In this document: positions 17,172 through 25,278 of the stretch, one piece after another
How the letters are laid out: each line of letters begins with the position of its first letter
Position numbering within the stretch: the stretch's first letter is position 1
Source of the DNA: Actinomycetospora chibensis
GTDB lineage: Bacteria; Actinomycetota; Actinomycetes; Mycobacteriales; Pseudonocardiaceae
DNA: 64,000 nt
Reading direction: 5' to 3'
NCBI RefSeq assembly: GCF_028737215.1
Contig: NZ_JAQZAM010000003.1
Coordinates: 186,001-250,000, forward strand
The notes under the pieces: model-generated
The model's input: the letters and a program-made list of their open reading frames with translations, nothing else
What the model was told of the DNA's origin: nothing
Database searches by the model: none
Position numbers and translations under genes: made by a program

Positions 17172-17378
17172 TCAGGCCACCTCGTCGGTAAGGGCGTCGA
17201 ACCAGCGGCGCACCTCCTCCGGGTCGTACCGCAGGAAGCGGCCGACCTTGCGCGCACGAGGGCCGTAGCCCGTCGAACGCCACGAGTAGATCGTCTTCAC
17301 CGGGACGCCCAGGAACGTCGCCACGTCCTGCACCGTCCACAGCTTCGCGAGCCGCGGGTTCATCACTCCTGTTGCCAT
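17172..17378 (-). CDS. xis: Excisionase / MerR-like HTH DNA-binding protein
   Basis: The 68-residue protein carries a winged HTH of the HTH_17 (excisionase) class: LWTVQDVATFLGVPVKTIYSWR at residues 14-35, then YGPRARKVGRFLRYDPEEVRRWF. This is the standard form of AICE Xis proteins, which bind near att and direct excision. A strong GAGGAGGAG site lies 3-4 bases before the ATG at 17378. It sits between the replication gene and int, as in pSAM2. Confidence 0.88.
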   Translation of the reverse strand: MATGVMNPRLAKLWTVQDVATFLGVPVKTIYSWRSTGYGPRARKVGRFLRYDPEEVRRWFDALTDEVA

Positions 17379-17391
17379 CACTCCTCCTCGA

Positions 17392-18909
17392 TCATGCAGG
17401 CGTCGTGGTCTCCTCCTTCGCCGCACGCCGCCTTGCCCGCGCGTTGGCCGCCGACGTGTTCGCCAGCAGCGCGTCGGCGCTGGTGTGCCAGCCGATGCCG
17501 GCGAAGGCCAGGGAGTTGACGATGACCTCGGTGGTGTCCTCGTCGGCCAGTTCGTCGTCCTCGTCGGGATGTGGGGCGTGCTCACGGCGCCAGTCGCGGC
17601 GGGCCTGGCGCAAGGCAGCGAGGGTGGTGGAGTAGCGGCGGGACCGGGTGGAGAAGTGGCCGCCAAACCCGAGCATGTGCGCCCAGCGCCGGAGCCGGCC
17701 CCAGCCGGCGGCCCACTCCTCGGCGTCGACGGTCTCGGGACGGGTGCCGAGGTGCCAGCAGGCGTCGATCTGGCGGCCGGGGTGGGTGTCGAGGCGCGCG
17801 TAGTCCCGCACGGTGTCGGGACGCAGGCGCGTCGAGGCGTGGCCGGCCAGCTCGGTCGCCTTGGTGGCGTACTTCGCGAGGTAGCCGGCGACGGCGCCGG
17901 TGGTGATTTCGCCGGAGTCGTCGAGGTCGAGCCGGGAGAGCCGGACGGGGCGGGGGTCGACCTGTTCGCCCCACACGATAGGCCAGCCCAGCTCGCGGGC
18001 CGGATGCGGAGCGGTGACGAACCGAGTCTCTTCCACGGCGCGGCGGAGGACGGTGGCGAGGTGGTGGGCGCCGACGCGGGCGTCCGGGACCAGGACGGCG
18101 TCGGGGTCGGTGGGGTCGCGGCCGTCGAGGCGGACCAGGGCGTGCAGGTGCACCGCGCCGCGCGCCTGGAACTCGGCGACCTTGGTGTAGCTCAGTCGCA
18201 GCTTGATGTGGTGGCGCTTCTCCAGCGCTGTGATCCCGCGTCGGGCGGCGATCATCGTGCGGCGCCACAGCTCTCCGGCATGCAGGTTCCACACCGCCTG
18301 GGTGGGGTGGTCGTAGCAGTCCAGGCACAGCGGGCGACCCAGCTCCGGGGCGTCGTCGTCGTGGCGGTCGAAGCAGGCCAGCGGGGCGCCGTGCGGGCAG
18401 TGCTCGAGGTGGCGTCGCGGGCGGCAGGCGATGGTGCGCCCGGCGCGGTCGGTGCGGTGCGCGTGCACCGGGCCGAAGGAGGGGGCGGTGACGGTGAGGA
18501 ACACACACGGGTGCTCCGACACTGAGGCGGGGACGCCCTTGCCGCCGACGAGTCCGGCCGCGACGAGCTGGTAGGTGTCGGCGCGGTAGGTCTCTGCGCA
18601 GCCGGCGCACACCGAGGCTCGGCGGTTGCCGCACGGGGTGTAGAGCACCCCGTCGGGCATCTCGGTGGTGTGGACGTCGCGGGTGATGCGCCAGGTGGAG
18701 GCCTCGACGTGAGTCACGTTTCCGACCAGCCGGATGGGGTGCGAGCAGCCGGCGGCGCCGGCGATGTGGCTCATCCACCGGTCGTGGTCGTCGCGGACCG
18801 CAGCTGCGACCTCGGCGAGGGAGGCAGTGACGGCGTCGCGAGCTCGTCGACGAGCACCCAGCTCCTCGACCGTCTCCGACCGCGCCACGCGCGCCCTGGT
18901 GGTCGTCAT
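17392..18909 (-). CDS. RepSA-like replication initiator
   Basis: The 505-residue protein resembles the initiator of pSAM2-type elements, which nicks the double-strand origin for rolling-circle replication after excision. Cysteine pairs (CGNRRASVCAGC, HCPHG, CLDCYDH) suggest zinc binding in the N-terminal half. GAVHLHALVRLDG near residue 245 gives the His-x-His metal motif of HUH nucleases, and GYLAKYATKATE near residue 345 supplies candidate catalytic tyrosines. The C-terminus is acidic and then Ala/Arg rich. It overlaps the preceding small gene as ATGA. Confidence 0.88.
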   Translation of the reverse strand: MTTTRARVARSETVEELGARRRARDAVTASLAEVAAAVRDDHDRWMSHIAGAAGCSHPIRLVGNVTHVEASTWRITRDVHTTEMPDGVLYTPCGNRRASVCAGCAETYRADTYQLVAAGLVGGKGVPASVSEHPCVFLTVTAPSFGPVHAHRTDRAGRTIACRPRRHLEHCPHGAPLACFDRHDDDAPELGRPLCLDCYDHPTQAVWNLHAGELWRRTMIAARRGITALEKRHHIKLRLSYTKVAEFQARGAVHLHALVRLDGRDPTDPDAVLVPDARVGAHHLATVLRRAVEETRFVTAPHPARELGWPIVWGEQVDPRPVRLSRLDLDDSGEITTGAVAGYLAKYATKATELAGHASTRLRPDTVRDYARLDTHPGRQIDACWHLGTRPETVDAEEWAAGWGRLRRWAHMLGFGGHFSTRSRRYSTTLAALRQARRDWRREHAPHPDEDDELADEDTTEVIVNSLAFAGIGWHTSADALLANTSAANARARRRAAKEETTTPA

Positions 18910-19172
18910 CGCCGGTCCGAGATGCGGGTGTCGATGCTGGGGTCGCAGCTGGCGAGATAGCGGGCGTTGGCCCGCAGGTCGCGCCCGAGCAGGTCGGCCT
19001 CGTCGGGCGAGAGCAGGACCTCGATGGTGCGGTTCGGCCCGATCGTCAGGCGCACGACAAGCACGACCGCGGCGGCGTCCATCACCGGCGCGATGTTCGC
19101 CGCGCACAGCCGAGTGACCCGGTCCACCGGGATATCGCCGACCCCGACCTCACGGCGTGCCGGGGCGTTCAC
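18906..19172 (-). CDS. Small AICE-core protein, unknown function
   Basis: The 88-residue protein sits between the translocase and the initiator genes, overlapping both (GTGA at its start, ATGA at its stop), so its translation is tied to theirs. It is mostly alpha/beta, with a hydrophobic VMDAAAVVLVVRLTIG strand and VLLSPDEADLLGRDLR. Similar small proteins occur at this place in many AICEs and may be spread or regulatory proteins. No motif defines the role. Confidence 0.65.
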   Translation of the reverse strand: MNAPARREVGVGDIPVDRVTRLCAANIAPVMDAAAVVLVVRLTIGPNRTIEVLLSPDEADLLGRDLRANARYLASCDPSIDTRISDRR

Positions 19173-20062
19173 GCCGCGCTCCCGTGGCCGTGCCGCAGGG
19201 ACGCGGCGCGCTCGGCCAGGGCATAGACCTGCTCGTCGGACAGGTAGGCGGACTTGATGCGGCGCGGTTCGCCGCCCTCAGCGAGCAGCAGGCCGACGCC
19301 CTTGTCCTCCGGGGCGATGGCGACGGCGGTGTGGCCTCGGGTGGCCCAGCCGGCCCCGAGGACGATGTCCGAGCTGCTGTCGGTGGTGCAGCGGAACGCC
19401 CACCGGTAGCCGAACAGGTCCCGCAGGCTGGTCGGGATGATGTCCGACGACGGTCGTTGAGTGGCGGCCACGACGATGATCCCGGCGGCACGGCCCCGGG
19501 CTACCAGGTCGCGCACGGCCACGGAGAAGGCTTCCCGCTGCGCCTTGGCGCCCACGGTCGCCGAGTAGTAGGCGACCTCGTCGAACACGGCCACCACCGG
19601 TGAGATGCCGTGCGTGCTGGCGTCGTCGGGGGTGATCTTGCGACGACGCTGGGCGTCGAGCAGGTCGTAGCGACGATCCATCTCGGCCTGGAGGTCGCCC
19701 AGGGCGCTCAGGGCGTCGTCGAGGTTGGGGCCGACGAACCGCCGCGCGCACGAGCGCCAGAGGCCGAGTTCGACGAGCTTGCCGTCGAAGAGCCACAGGT
19801 CGCAGTCGGTGGACAGGGCGGCGTGGCCGACCGGGAGGTTCAGCCCGACCGACTTGCCCGCGCCGGGCTCCCCGGCCAGGAGCATGTTGCGGTAGGTCAA
19901 GATGACGCGGACCGGCTGTCCGTACTCGTCGACCCCGAGGTGGATTGGCTCCCAGATCGAGAGCGCCGAGGGCTCCGGGGCCTCGTCACACAGGCTGGCG
20001 GTGGTGGTGACGGCGGTGCGCCAGTCGCGCAGCAGGGCGCGCAAGCGGGTCGGCTCAGACAT
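19169..20062 (-). CDS. TraSA/FtsK-like DNA translocase
   Basis: The 297-residue ATPase is of the FtsK/SpoIIIE class and is probably the single protein that moves double-stranded element DNA between mycelial cells, as TraSA does for pSAM2, whose length is about the same. The Walker A GEPGAGKS lies near residues 62-69 and the Walker B VVAVFDEVAYY near 162-172. AATQRPSSDIIPTSLRDLF is the conserved segment that follows. No membrane segment is present; the upstream membrane protein may anchor it. The ATG at 20062 overlaps the upstream stop by 8 bases. Confidence 0.88.
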   Translation of the reverse strand: MSEPTRLRALLRDWRTAVTTTASLCDEAPEPSALSIWEPIHLGVDEYGQPVRVILTYRNMLLAGEPGAGKSVGLNLPVGHAALSTDCDLWLFDGKLVELGLWRSCARRFVGPNLDDALSALGDLQAEMDRRYDLLDAQRRRKITPDDASTHGISPVVAVFDEVAYYSATVGAKAQREAFSVAVRDLVARGRAAGIIVVAATQRPSSDIIPTSLRDLFGYRWAFRCTTDSSSDIVLGAGWATRGHTAVAIAPEDKGVGLLLAEGGEPRRIKSAYLSDEQVYALAERAASLRHGHGSAA

Positions 20063-20897
20063 AGTCCGACCAGTCCCCGCCACGGTCGTGCACGACCGCC
20101 CGGTCTTCCTTCGAGCGCTCCGGCTCGGCGTTCTCGGCCTGGTCGATGACAACCGGGACGTCGTCGCGCTCGTCGAGCGTGGGCCGCGGGACCGGCACGC
20201 CGTTCGTGGCAGCCGCCCGAGCGGTACCGGAGTGGTGCTGATTGGCCGGCGTCGGCGGGACGATCATGGCCCCGCGCGGGGGCGCCTGGCCGGTGGCGGC
20301 GGTCCAGTCGTCCAGCTCGGAGGCGATCAGCTCCTTGGCGAGCGGGTCGCGGCGGATGACCTCGACCTTCACCAGGGCGGTCATGCGCCTCGTCGGCGTG
20401 ACGCGGGCGTCGCGGGCGAAGCAGCCCGAGGCGATCCACTCGACCTCGTCCTCGACGTCGGAGGGGCTAATCCCGGCCCGGAGCAGCAGCCACACGGTGT
20501 CGCCGACCTTGTTCGGACGGGACCAGAGGAAGAGCGGGGCGTGGCGGGAGAAGTTCAGGCAGCGGCGCTCGACGAGGACCTGGCGGAGCCGGTGGCGGGT
20601 CATCACCGCAGAAGCCCGGCGCGAGACGAAGCGCCGGAACGCTGGCACCGCGAGAACAGCGGCCACCGTGATGGCGATGACCGCTGACGCGGCGGCGGGC
20701 GGGAGCCAGGAGTAGGCGACGGCGAGAAACGCGAACACCAGCGCCAGGGCGGTCAGCTCGGCGCGAAGCCGGATGGTGAGGCCGGCGAGCCTGGCGGAGG
20801 GGTGGGTGACGGGGTTGCTTATGACCTCGAACGAGTCGGTGCGGGCACGGCGCACGATCGGGCGGGTGGCGGGACGGCCGGCGGTGTTGCGAGCCAT
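20055..20897 (-). CDS. Membrane protein of the AICE transfer operon
   Basis: The 280-residue protein has two adjacent hydrophobic segments at about residues 48-65 and 68-86, with a basic N-terminus and a large cytoplasmic part that ends in a proline- and acid-rich tail. Its position directly before the translocase gene, with overlap, suggests that it works in transfer or spread. Resemblance to Spd proteins is positional only; I see no recognised domain. Confidence 0.7.
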   Translation of the reverse strand: MARNTAGRPATRPIVRRARTDSFEVISNPVTHPSARLAGLTIRLRAELTALALVFAFLAVAYSWLPPAAASAVIAITVAAVLAVPAFRRFVSRRASAVMTRHRLRQVLVERRCLNFSRHAPLFLWSRPNKVGDTVWLLLRAGISPSDVEDEVEWIASGCFARDARVTPTRRMTALVKVEVIRRDPLAKELIASELDDWTAATGQAPPRGAMIVPPTPANQHHSGTARAAATNGVPVPRPTLDERDDVPVVIDQAENAEPERSKEDRAVVHDRGGDWSDYV

Positions 20898-21012
20898 GAC
20901 AGATCACTCCGGAGCAGACAGGCCGGGCATCGCCGACCGTGGGCGAGACGAGAGGAGGGGTCGGGGCTGTGGGGAAGCCAGCCCCGACCCCCGGGAGCGG
21001 ACGAGTGAGCGG

Positions 21013-21270
21013 TCAGTCGGGCCAGGCGAGAGCGGCGCAGATGCCCGCGCAGGCGAAGACCTGCGATCCGGTCTCGGAGCAACCGACTGGGACGGCGGGG
21101 ATGCCTGCTGGGCCAGTGCGGGTGCCGGGGATCGGCTCGGGCCGGTACGGGTCGGGCAGCGCGGGCCAGGTGAAGGACCGCTCGCACATGACGCACTCGC
21201 TGCCGCCGGCCTGGTTCGGGTTGAGGCCCTGCCACAGCGCCTCGGACCGGGTTGTATCGGCGGCAGTCAC
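21013..21270 (-). CDS. Small cysteine-containing AICE protein
   Basis: The 85-residue product starts at a GTG that overlaps the upstream stop (GTGA). It has a CVMC pair around residue 27 and a later pair in CAGIC, spaced like a small zinc-binding domain, with FTWPALPDPYRPEPIPGT between them. The function is unknown. It lies 115 bases upstream of the membrane protein gene in the same direction. Confidence 0.6.
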   Translation of the reverse strand: MTAADTTRSEALWQGLNPNQAGGSECVMCERSFTWPALPDPYRPEPIPGTRTGPAGIPAVPVGCSETGSQVFACAGICAALAWPD

Positions 21271-21605
21271 GAGCCGGCGCCCTTCGCGCTCGGGGTCTGG
21301 CCGGCCGGGATGGTCTCGATCGCGTCGGCCTTGAACGACACCCCCGAGCGGCCGTCCTGCTGCCAGGGAATCGCAATCAGGTTGCGCGGCCGGACCTCGT
21401 CGCCAACAGCTACGTCGGGCACGCCGGCGGTGGTGCAATTGAGAACCTCGGCACCCTCGGGGCCGATCTTGACCAGCTGTGTGACCGACAGTCCGATACC
21501 GCTGAGGCGGTCGGTGCGCTGGCGGCCCTGCATATCAGTCTTTGGCTTGGGCGCCGCACCGACGCTGTAGCGATCCTCCGAGATGTCCACCTTGATCGTT
21601 GCCAT
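21267..21605 (-). CDS. Conserved AICE protein, first gene of the core operon
   Basis: The 112-residue soluble protein has a beta-rich centre (VTQLVKIGPEGAEVLNCTTAG, then DEVRPRNLIAIPWQQDGRSGVSF). The ATG at 21605 has GGGAGGA 6 bases upstream. It heads the minus-strand operon that runs through the translocase, initiator, excisionase and integrase. A strong hairpin at 21622-21659 lies immediately upstream. The function is unknown; position and length resemble accessory genes in Streptomyces elements. Confidence 0.65.
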   Translation of the reverse strand: MATIKVDISEDRYSVGAAPKPKTDMQGRQRTDRLSGIGLSVTQLVKIGPEGAEVLNCTTAGVPDVAVGDEVRPRNLIAIPWQQDGRSGVSFKADAIETIPAGQTPSAKGAGS

Positions 21606-21621
21606 GTCGTCCTCCCAGGGA

Positions 21622-21659
21622 CTTCGAGGTGATGGCCCCGGCATCGGGGCACCTCGAAG
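21622..21659. promoter_or_regulatory. Two-part hairpin in the divergent control region
   Basis: CTTCGAGGT (21622-21630) pairs with ACCTCGAAG (21651-21659), and inside it GCCCCG pairs with CGGGGC around GCAT, leaving a 4-base bulge on one side. It lies between the core operon and the divergent regulator, 17 bases before the operon start codon. It could be an operator, a terminator shielding the two promoters, or a leader structure. Confidence 0.55.
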
Positions 21660-21707
21660 ACTCCGGGAATCAGAAGGACGACCACACCACATGGCTGGAC
21701 ATCTCCG

Positions 21708-21742
21708 GACGTCCTTGAGAGTCTCAGACGTCCAAGACGTCC
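21708..21742. promoter_or_regulatory. Three GACGTCC repeats before the HTH regulator
   Basis: GACGTCC occurs at 21708-21714, 21727-21733 and 21736-21742. The last copy ends 17 bases before the regulator ATG at 21760. Repeats in the shared control region of the element make a good candidate binding site for the regulator encoded next to it. Confidence 0.45.
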
Positions 21743-21759
21743 CCTGGAGGGTCCTGGTC

Positions 21760-22503
21760 ATGGCGAACGAGCGGCTACGCGACGCGCTACATCGAGGCGG
21801 GACCACCCTGGAGGACATCGCCCAGCGCACCGGCGTTGACCCAAAGACCGTCGAGCGCTGGATCACTCAGGACCGCGTGCCTTACCCGCGGCACCGTCGG
21901 ACTGTCGCGACCGTGCTGGCCGAAGCCGAGTCCTACCTCTGGCCTTCGGCGAACTCTGACCAGAAGATCGAAGAGGCGTCGAACTCCGAAGTCGTCAAGG
22001 TCTACCCGAGTCGCAACGCCGTCCCTCGCGAGCTGTGGGATCGCCTGCTCAGCGAAGCTGGCTCGCGAGTCGACATCCTCGTCTACGTCGGGATGTTCCT
22101 AACGGAGAACCCCGCGCTGCTTCCCGCGCTCCGTGAGAAGGGCTCAGCCGGCGGGCGCATAAGGCTGCTGTTCGGGGACCCGAACAGCCGCGAAGTGATG
22201 CGCCGCAGCACCGACGAAGGGATCGGACGCAACGCCATCTCTGCGAAGATTCGCAACGCGCTCGCGTTCTTCGGCCGGATCGCCGACGCTCCCGGCATCG
22301 AGATTCGCTGCCACAGCACAACGCTCTACAACTCCATCTACCGTTATGACGACGAGATGATCGTCAACCCACACGTCTACGGCGCCCCCGCACCGCATGC
22401 ACCCGCGATGCACCTGCGCCGGCTCTCGGCGGGCCTGATGTTCGAGACCTACGCGCAGAGCTTCGACACCGTGTGGGAGGCCGCCAAGCCTCCGAAGTGG
22501 TAG
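21760..22503 (+). CDS. XRE-type HTH regulator with a C-terminal effector-like domain
   Basis: The 247-residue protein opens with an HTH (TTLEDIAQRTGVDPKTVERW, residues 15-34). The C-terminal 170 residues form a separate alpha/beta domain with SRVDILVYVGMFL, RIRLLFGDPNSREV and HSTTLYNSIYRYDDEMIVNPHVYG, like the DUF5919-type domain attached to regulators of actinobacterial elements, which resembles phospholipase-D folds. It probably controls the divergent core operon, the role of KorSA or Pra in pSAM2. A GGAGGG site lies about 10 bases before the ATG. Confidence 0.8.
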   Translation: MANERLRDALHRGGTTLEDIAQRTGVDPKTVERWITQDRVPYPRHRRTVATVLAEAESYLWPSANSDQKIEEASNSEVVKVYPSRNAVPRELWDRLLSEAGSRVDILVYVGMFLTENPALLPALREKGSAGGRIRLLFGDPNSREVMRRSTDEGIGRNAISAKIRNALAFFGRIADAPGIEIRCHSTTLYNSIYRYDDEMIVNPHVYGAPAPHAPAMHLRRLSAGLMFETYAQSFDTVWEAAKPPKW

Positions 22504-22513
22504 GTCTGGTGGC

Positions 22514-22981
22514 GTGGGCAAGACCGACTACTACGACGATCCTGCGGCTCCCGCTGCCAACAGCCTCGTCGTGGCCGTGGCCGCGGTGGTCCTCGACGAC
22601 CATGGGCGGGTCCTGCTCATCCAGCGCACCGACAACGGTCTGTGGGCACTCCCAGGCGGTGCACAGGACCTCGGCGAGTCGGTGAGCCAGGCCGCGGTGC
22701 GCGAGACCCGAGAGGAGACCGGCCTCAAGGTCGAGGTGACCGGCATCGTCGGGGTCTACTCGGACCCGCGCCACGTCATCAGCTACGACGACGGCGAGGT
22801 GCGCCAGGAGTTCTCGGTCTGCCTCCGCGCCCGACCCTTAGCGGGTGACCTGGCGACCAGCACTGAGAGCCGCGTCGTACGGTGGGTCGATCCGAGCCAG
22901 CTCGACCAACTCGAGATGCACCCGACCATGCGTCTGCGCGTCGAGCACGGCCTCAACGCCGGGGCTCCTCACATCGACTGA
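22514..22981 (+). CDS. Nudix hydrolase, Pif-like
   Basis: The 155-residue protein carries the Nudix box GGAQDLGESVSQAAVRET followed by REETGL (residues about 53-77), which binds metal and hydrolyses nucleoside diphosphate-linked compounds. In pSAM2 the Nudix protein Pif blocks transfer into cells that already carry the element, and a Nudix gene beside the regulator is a hallmark of this class. It starts with GTG 10 bases after the regulator stop, so the two are cotranscribed. Its 3' end overlaps the convergent HD gene by 13 bases. Confidence 0.85.
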   Translation: MGKTDYYDDPAAPAANSLVVAVAAVVLDDHGRVLLIQRTDNGLWALPGGAQDLGESVSQAAVRETREETGLKVEVTGIVGVYSDPRHVISYDDGEVRQEFSVCLRARPLAGDLATSTESRVVRWVDPSQLDQLEMHPTMRLRVEHGLNAGAPHID

Positions 22982-23526
22982 GCGATTCCAGCAGCCCGCA
23001 TCCGAGAAACGGTCCGATCGACCGCCGCCCGCAGTGACGGCTCCGCCAGATCGAGAAACCGAGTCACGACGTGATCCGGTCCGTAACGCCGCCTGATCTC
23101 TGCCCATCGCTCGTCTGGGCTCAACCGCTCACCGGTCGGGCCAGTCACCGCATCGCAGTACCAAAGCGCATCGCGCGTCGGGCTCTGCTCGTCCTCGAAG
23201 GCGGCCAGTCCGTCAACCGCTCGGAGTTCCGCCTCGATCGTCGCTGCTGAATGGTGCGCGACCAGACCGACGACCTCGCTGCCGTATCCACGTGCGCCGA
23301 GAAATCGTGCTCCGTCGAGCGGATGGAATCCCACCCGCGCGACAACAGGTGAGTATCCGATGTCGTGGAGGACGGCCGACTGGATCAGCGAATCGCGATC
23401 TACCCCGTCAATATCGACAATGCGCCTCGCTTCTCTAGCGACTGACTGCACATGACGCCACCGATTCGGCAGATGCTCTGCAAGCGCCAGCTCCGCGAGA
23501 GCTCGAGCATCGGCGAAGGTCGGCAC
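22969..23526 (-). CDS. HD-domain phosphohydrolase
   Basis: The 185-residue protein has the HD metal motif in order: RHVQSVAREA (first His, about residue 24), AVLHDIGYSP (His-Asp, about 54-55), then VAHHSA and WYCDAVTGP with the final Asp. Such proteins remove phosphates from nucleotides or act on signalling nucleotides; the substrate is open. It starts with GTG and converges on the Nudix gene. HD proteins often accompany the Nudix gene in AICEs. It marks the end of the GC-rich element core. Confidence 0.82.
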   Translation of the reverse strand: MPTFADARALAELALAEHLPNRWRHVQSVAREARRIVDIDGVDRDSLIQSAVLHDIGYSPVVARVGFHPLDGARFLGARGYGSEVVGLVAHHSAATIEAELRAVDGLAAFEDEQSPTRDALWYCDAVTGPTGERLSPDERWAEIRRRYGPDHVVTRFLDLAEPSLRAAVDRTVSRMRAAGIAQSM

Positions 23527-23568
23527 GGTGCCACTCTATACACTCCCGACGTGCGGCGTGCAGACGGC

Positions 23569-24105
23569 TCATCTATTTCTCCCGGCGTACTTCACAACCC
23601 GTACTAGGAGGGACTGTGGGCGGGCGAGCACTGCTTCCACGGCGTCCGGGCCTGGGCTCGCATTAAATTCGGCGTTCTTCGACTCGCCGTACGTAAACAC
23701 CAAACCTTGCTTTGGTTCGATGTACTGTACAACACCGCGAACCGGGGTTTCGGCACCGAAGGCCTGCGCTGGATGGATTCCTTCGATCTCCCATTCCGCG
23801 TAGTCCATGCCCTCAATTCGATGTCCGAACGAGGGTCCGGCCACATCCTTTTGATTCTCCCGAAGGTTCTTAGCTGATAGTCGTCTGCCGTCTGCGTGCG
23901 ACTCTAGGCCAATGTCTGCAACAGTCGTCGCTTGATGACCTGCATTGGCAACTAAGACTACAAAGGTGCGCCCTCCACGGCCAACGCCAGCCCGCTTCCA
24001 TACGAGAACGTGCAGCGACGGTCCAGCGCGCACGTAAGTTCTGAACGCAACGAGAAGGGAGGCGAGAGCGACCACGAGTGCCGTCGCCGATATAGTAGCC
24101 AGCAT
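23569..24105 (-). CDS. Membrane-anchored protein of unknown function, cargo
   Basis: With the ATG at 24105 the 178-residue product has one N-terminal membrane segment (ISATALVVALASLLVAF) followed by a soluble beta-rich domain (LHVLVWKRAG, FVVLVANAGHQATTVADIGLE, VRGVVQYIEP). The layout, a single anchor plus a beta sandwich, recalls small membrane partners in defence loci, but no family is recognised. A TTG at 24129 would add 8 residues. It follows the next gene upstream by about 40 bases and is likely cotranscribed. GC is clearly lower than in the element core. Confidence 0.55.
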   Translation of the reverse strand: MLATISATALVVALASLLVAFRTYVRAGPSLHVLVWKRAGVGRGGRTFVVLVANAGHQATTVADIGLESHADGRRLSAKNLRENQKDVAGPSFGHRIEGMDYAEWEIEGIHPAQAFGAETPVRGVVQYIEPKQGLVFTYGESKNAEFNASPGPDAVEAVLARPQSLLVRVVKYAGRNR

Positions 24106-24148
24106 TGTAGGCCCTGTCAGTCGTGACAAATGCGATTTCGCGGTCTTC

Positions 24149-24796
24149 CTAGCTATTGCGAATGTATGCAGGGGATTTCGCCGTCTTCATGAACTCGTGA
24201 GCTATCTGCCTTACAGAGGCCAAAGCGAAGTTGTTCTTCAGCTCCAGCTCGCGTCCGTGCTCGTCAAAGAAGGCCATGCCAAGGCCATTCTCCTCTGCAA
24301 GTTTGTGGTAGGGGGCGTAGACGTTCCGGTGAACGTGGGCACCACCTTCCTTGTTTGCGAGGGTAAGCACGAAGTTTTCGCGGCTCCACTCCGTGCCATC
24401 CTGCTCTTTCGCGACCGAACGCGTCCACCAGTGGTCGAAATTGCTTCGCCTGCTCAGGAAGGGCGGTGGCAATTCGTCGAGTCCGGCGAAGTAGGGACCT
24501 GGAGACTTGGGGAGCGTCCTGTACGTCTGGGCGAGCCCGAGCGTCGCAAGTATGTTCTGGGGGTTGATGTCCGGGGCCGTATCGAAATATGCCAACCGCT
24601 CTTTGAGGCCTAGCTGTCTTAATAGAGAGTGAGAAGTTCCCTTATCGAAGAACAGTACGCGCAACGTGACTGCGAGACGCTTGGCTTCTGCCTCGTGGCC
24701 CTCGTCGTAGGCGTCCGCGGACACTCGAAGGAATTCAAGGCTCTCGAACAACATTTCTGTGAGCTGCTTGCGAGTCCGACGGATAGGATCGCTCAA
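24149..24796 (-). CDS. Unknown cargo protein, 215 aa
   Basis: The start is TTG with GGAGG 6 bases upstream. The N-terminal third is helical (QLTEMLFESLEFLRVSADAYDEG, EAKRLAVTLRVLFF, SHSLLRQLG), and the remainder contains conserved-looking aromatic and charged patches (RSNFDHWWTRSV, HVHRNVYAPYHKLAEENGLG). I believe similar proteins of unknown function occur widely in accessory regions, but I cannot name a family. A small overlapping frame on the same strand (24735-24860, GTG start, 41 residues) precedes it. It is probably transcribed together with the membrane-anchored gene downstream. Confidence 0.6.
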   Translation of the reverse strand: MSDPIRRTRKQLTEMLFESLEFLRVSADAYDEGHEAEAKRLAVTLRVLFFDKGTSHSLLRQLGLKERLAYFDTAPDINPQNILATLGLAQTYRTLPKSPGPYFAGLDELPPPFLSRRSNFDHWWTRSVAKEQDGTEWSRENFVLTLANKEGGAHVHRNVYAPYHKLAEENGLGMAFFDEHGRELELKNNFALASVRQIAHEFMKTAKSPAYIRNS

Positions 24797-25278
24797 TCAA
24801 AGCCTCCATCTGTCTGGCGACCTCGTCGCGCAACCGTCTCCTAGCTTGCAATGCCTCCACGTGAGTATAGGGCAGCGCAGAAGAGGCCCAACTGGCGCCC
24901 TCGCCCCCTTCGACCTGTTCCCTCCACGATGACTAAGTTCGGCGATCTTGCCGGACTCGCCGCCCAGCTAAGCGGTGAGAACTTTCTTTACGTCTTCAAG
25001 CCGGCCCTCACGGGCCGGACCGGGCGGCTCCGCTGCCAGCCCGCCTCCTGCCTTCGGCCCGGCGGCTGGCGCGGGCACGCCCGGCCAACCGCAGGTCGGC
25101 ACAGGCCACTAGACGCCGCACACACAAATGGTTGGGACGCGCCTGAAGTTCCCAGTGGCACGTGGGGGCGTGGTCCAACTGTAACGGGGCGAGCAGCTGA
25201 CACGATAAGGACGCATCTACAGTTGAGATTAACAGGATGGCATGGTCTGTGTGCGCCGGATGGGGGGAGAACCTACCT
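24797..25278. other. Divergent intergenic region with promoter-like elements and a hairpin
   Basis: No full gene is seen. On the minus strand a TATACT box (24863-24868) lies just before the GTG of the 41-residue frame at 24735-24860, which could be a leader peptide or part of the next gene. CCGGCCC (25001-25007) and GGGCCGG (25012-25018) form a stem inside a short GC-rich block that stands out from the AT-richer surroundings. The divergent genes on both sides probably use promoters in this region. Confidence 0.4.
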
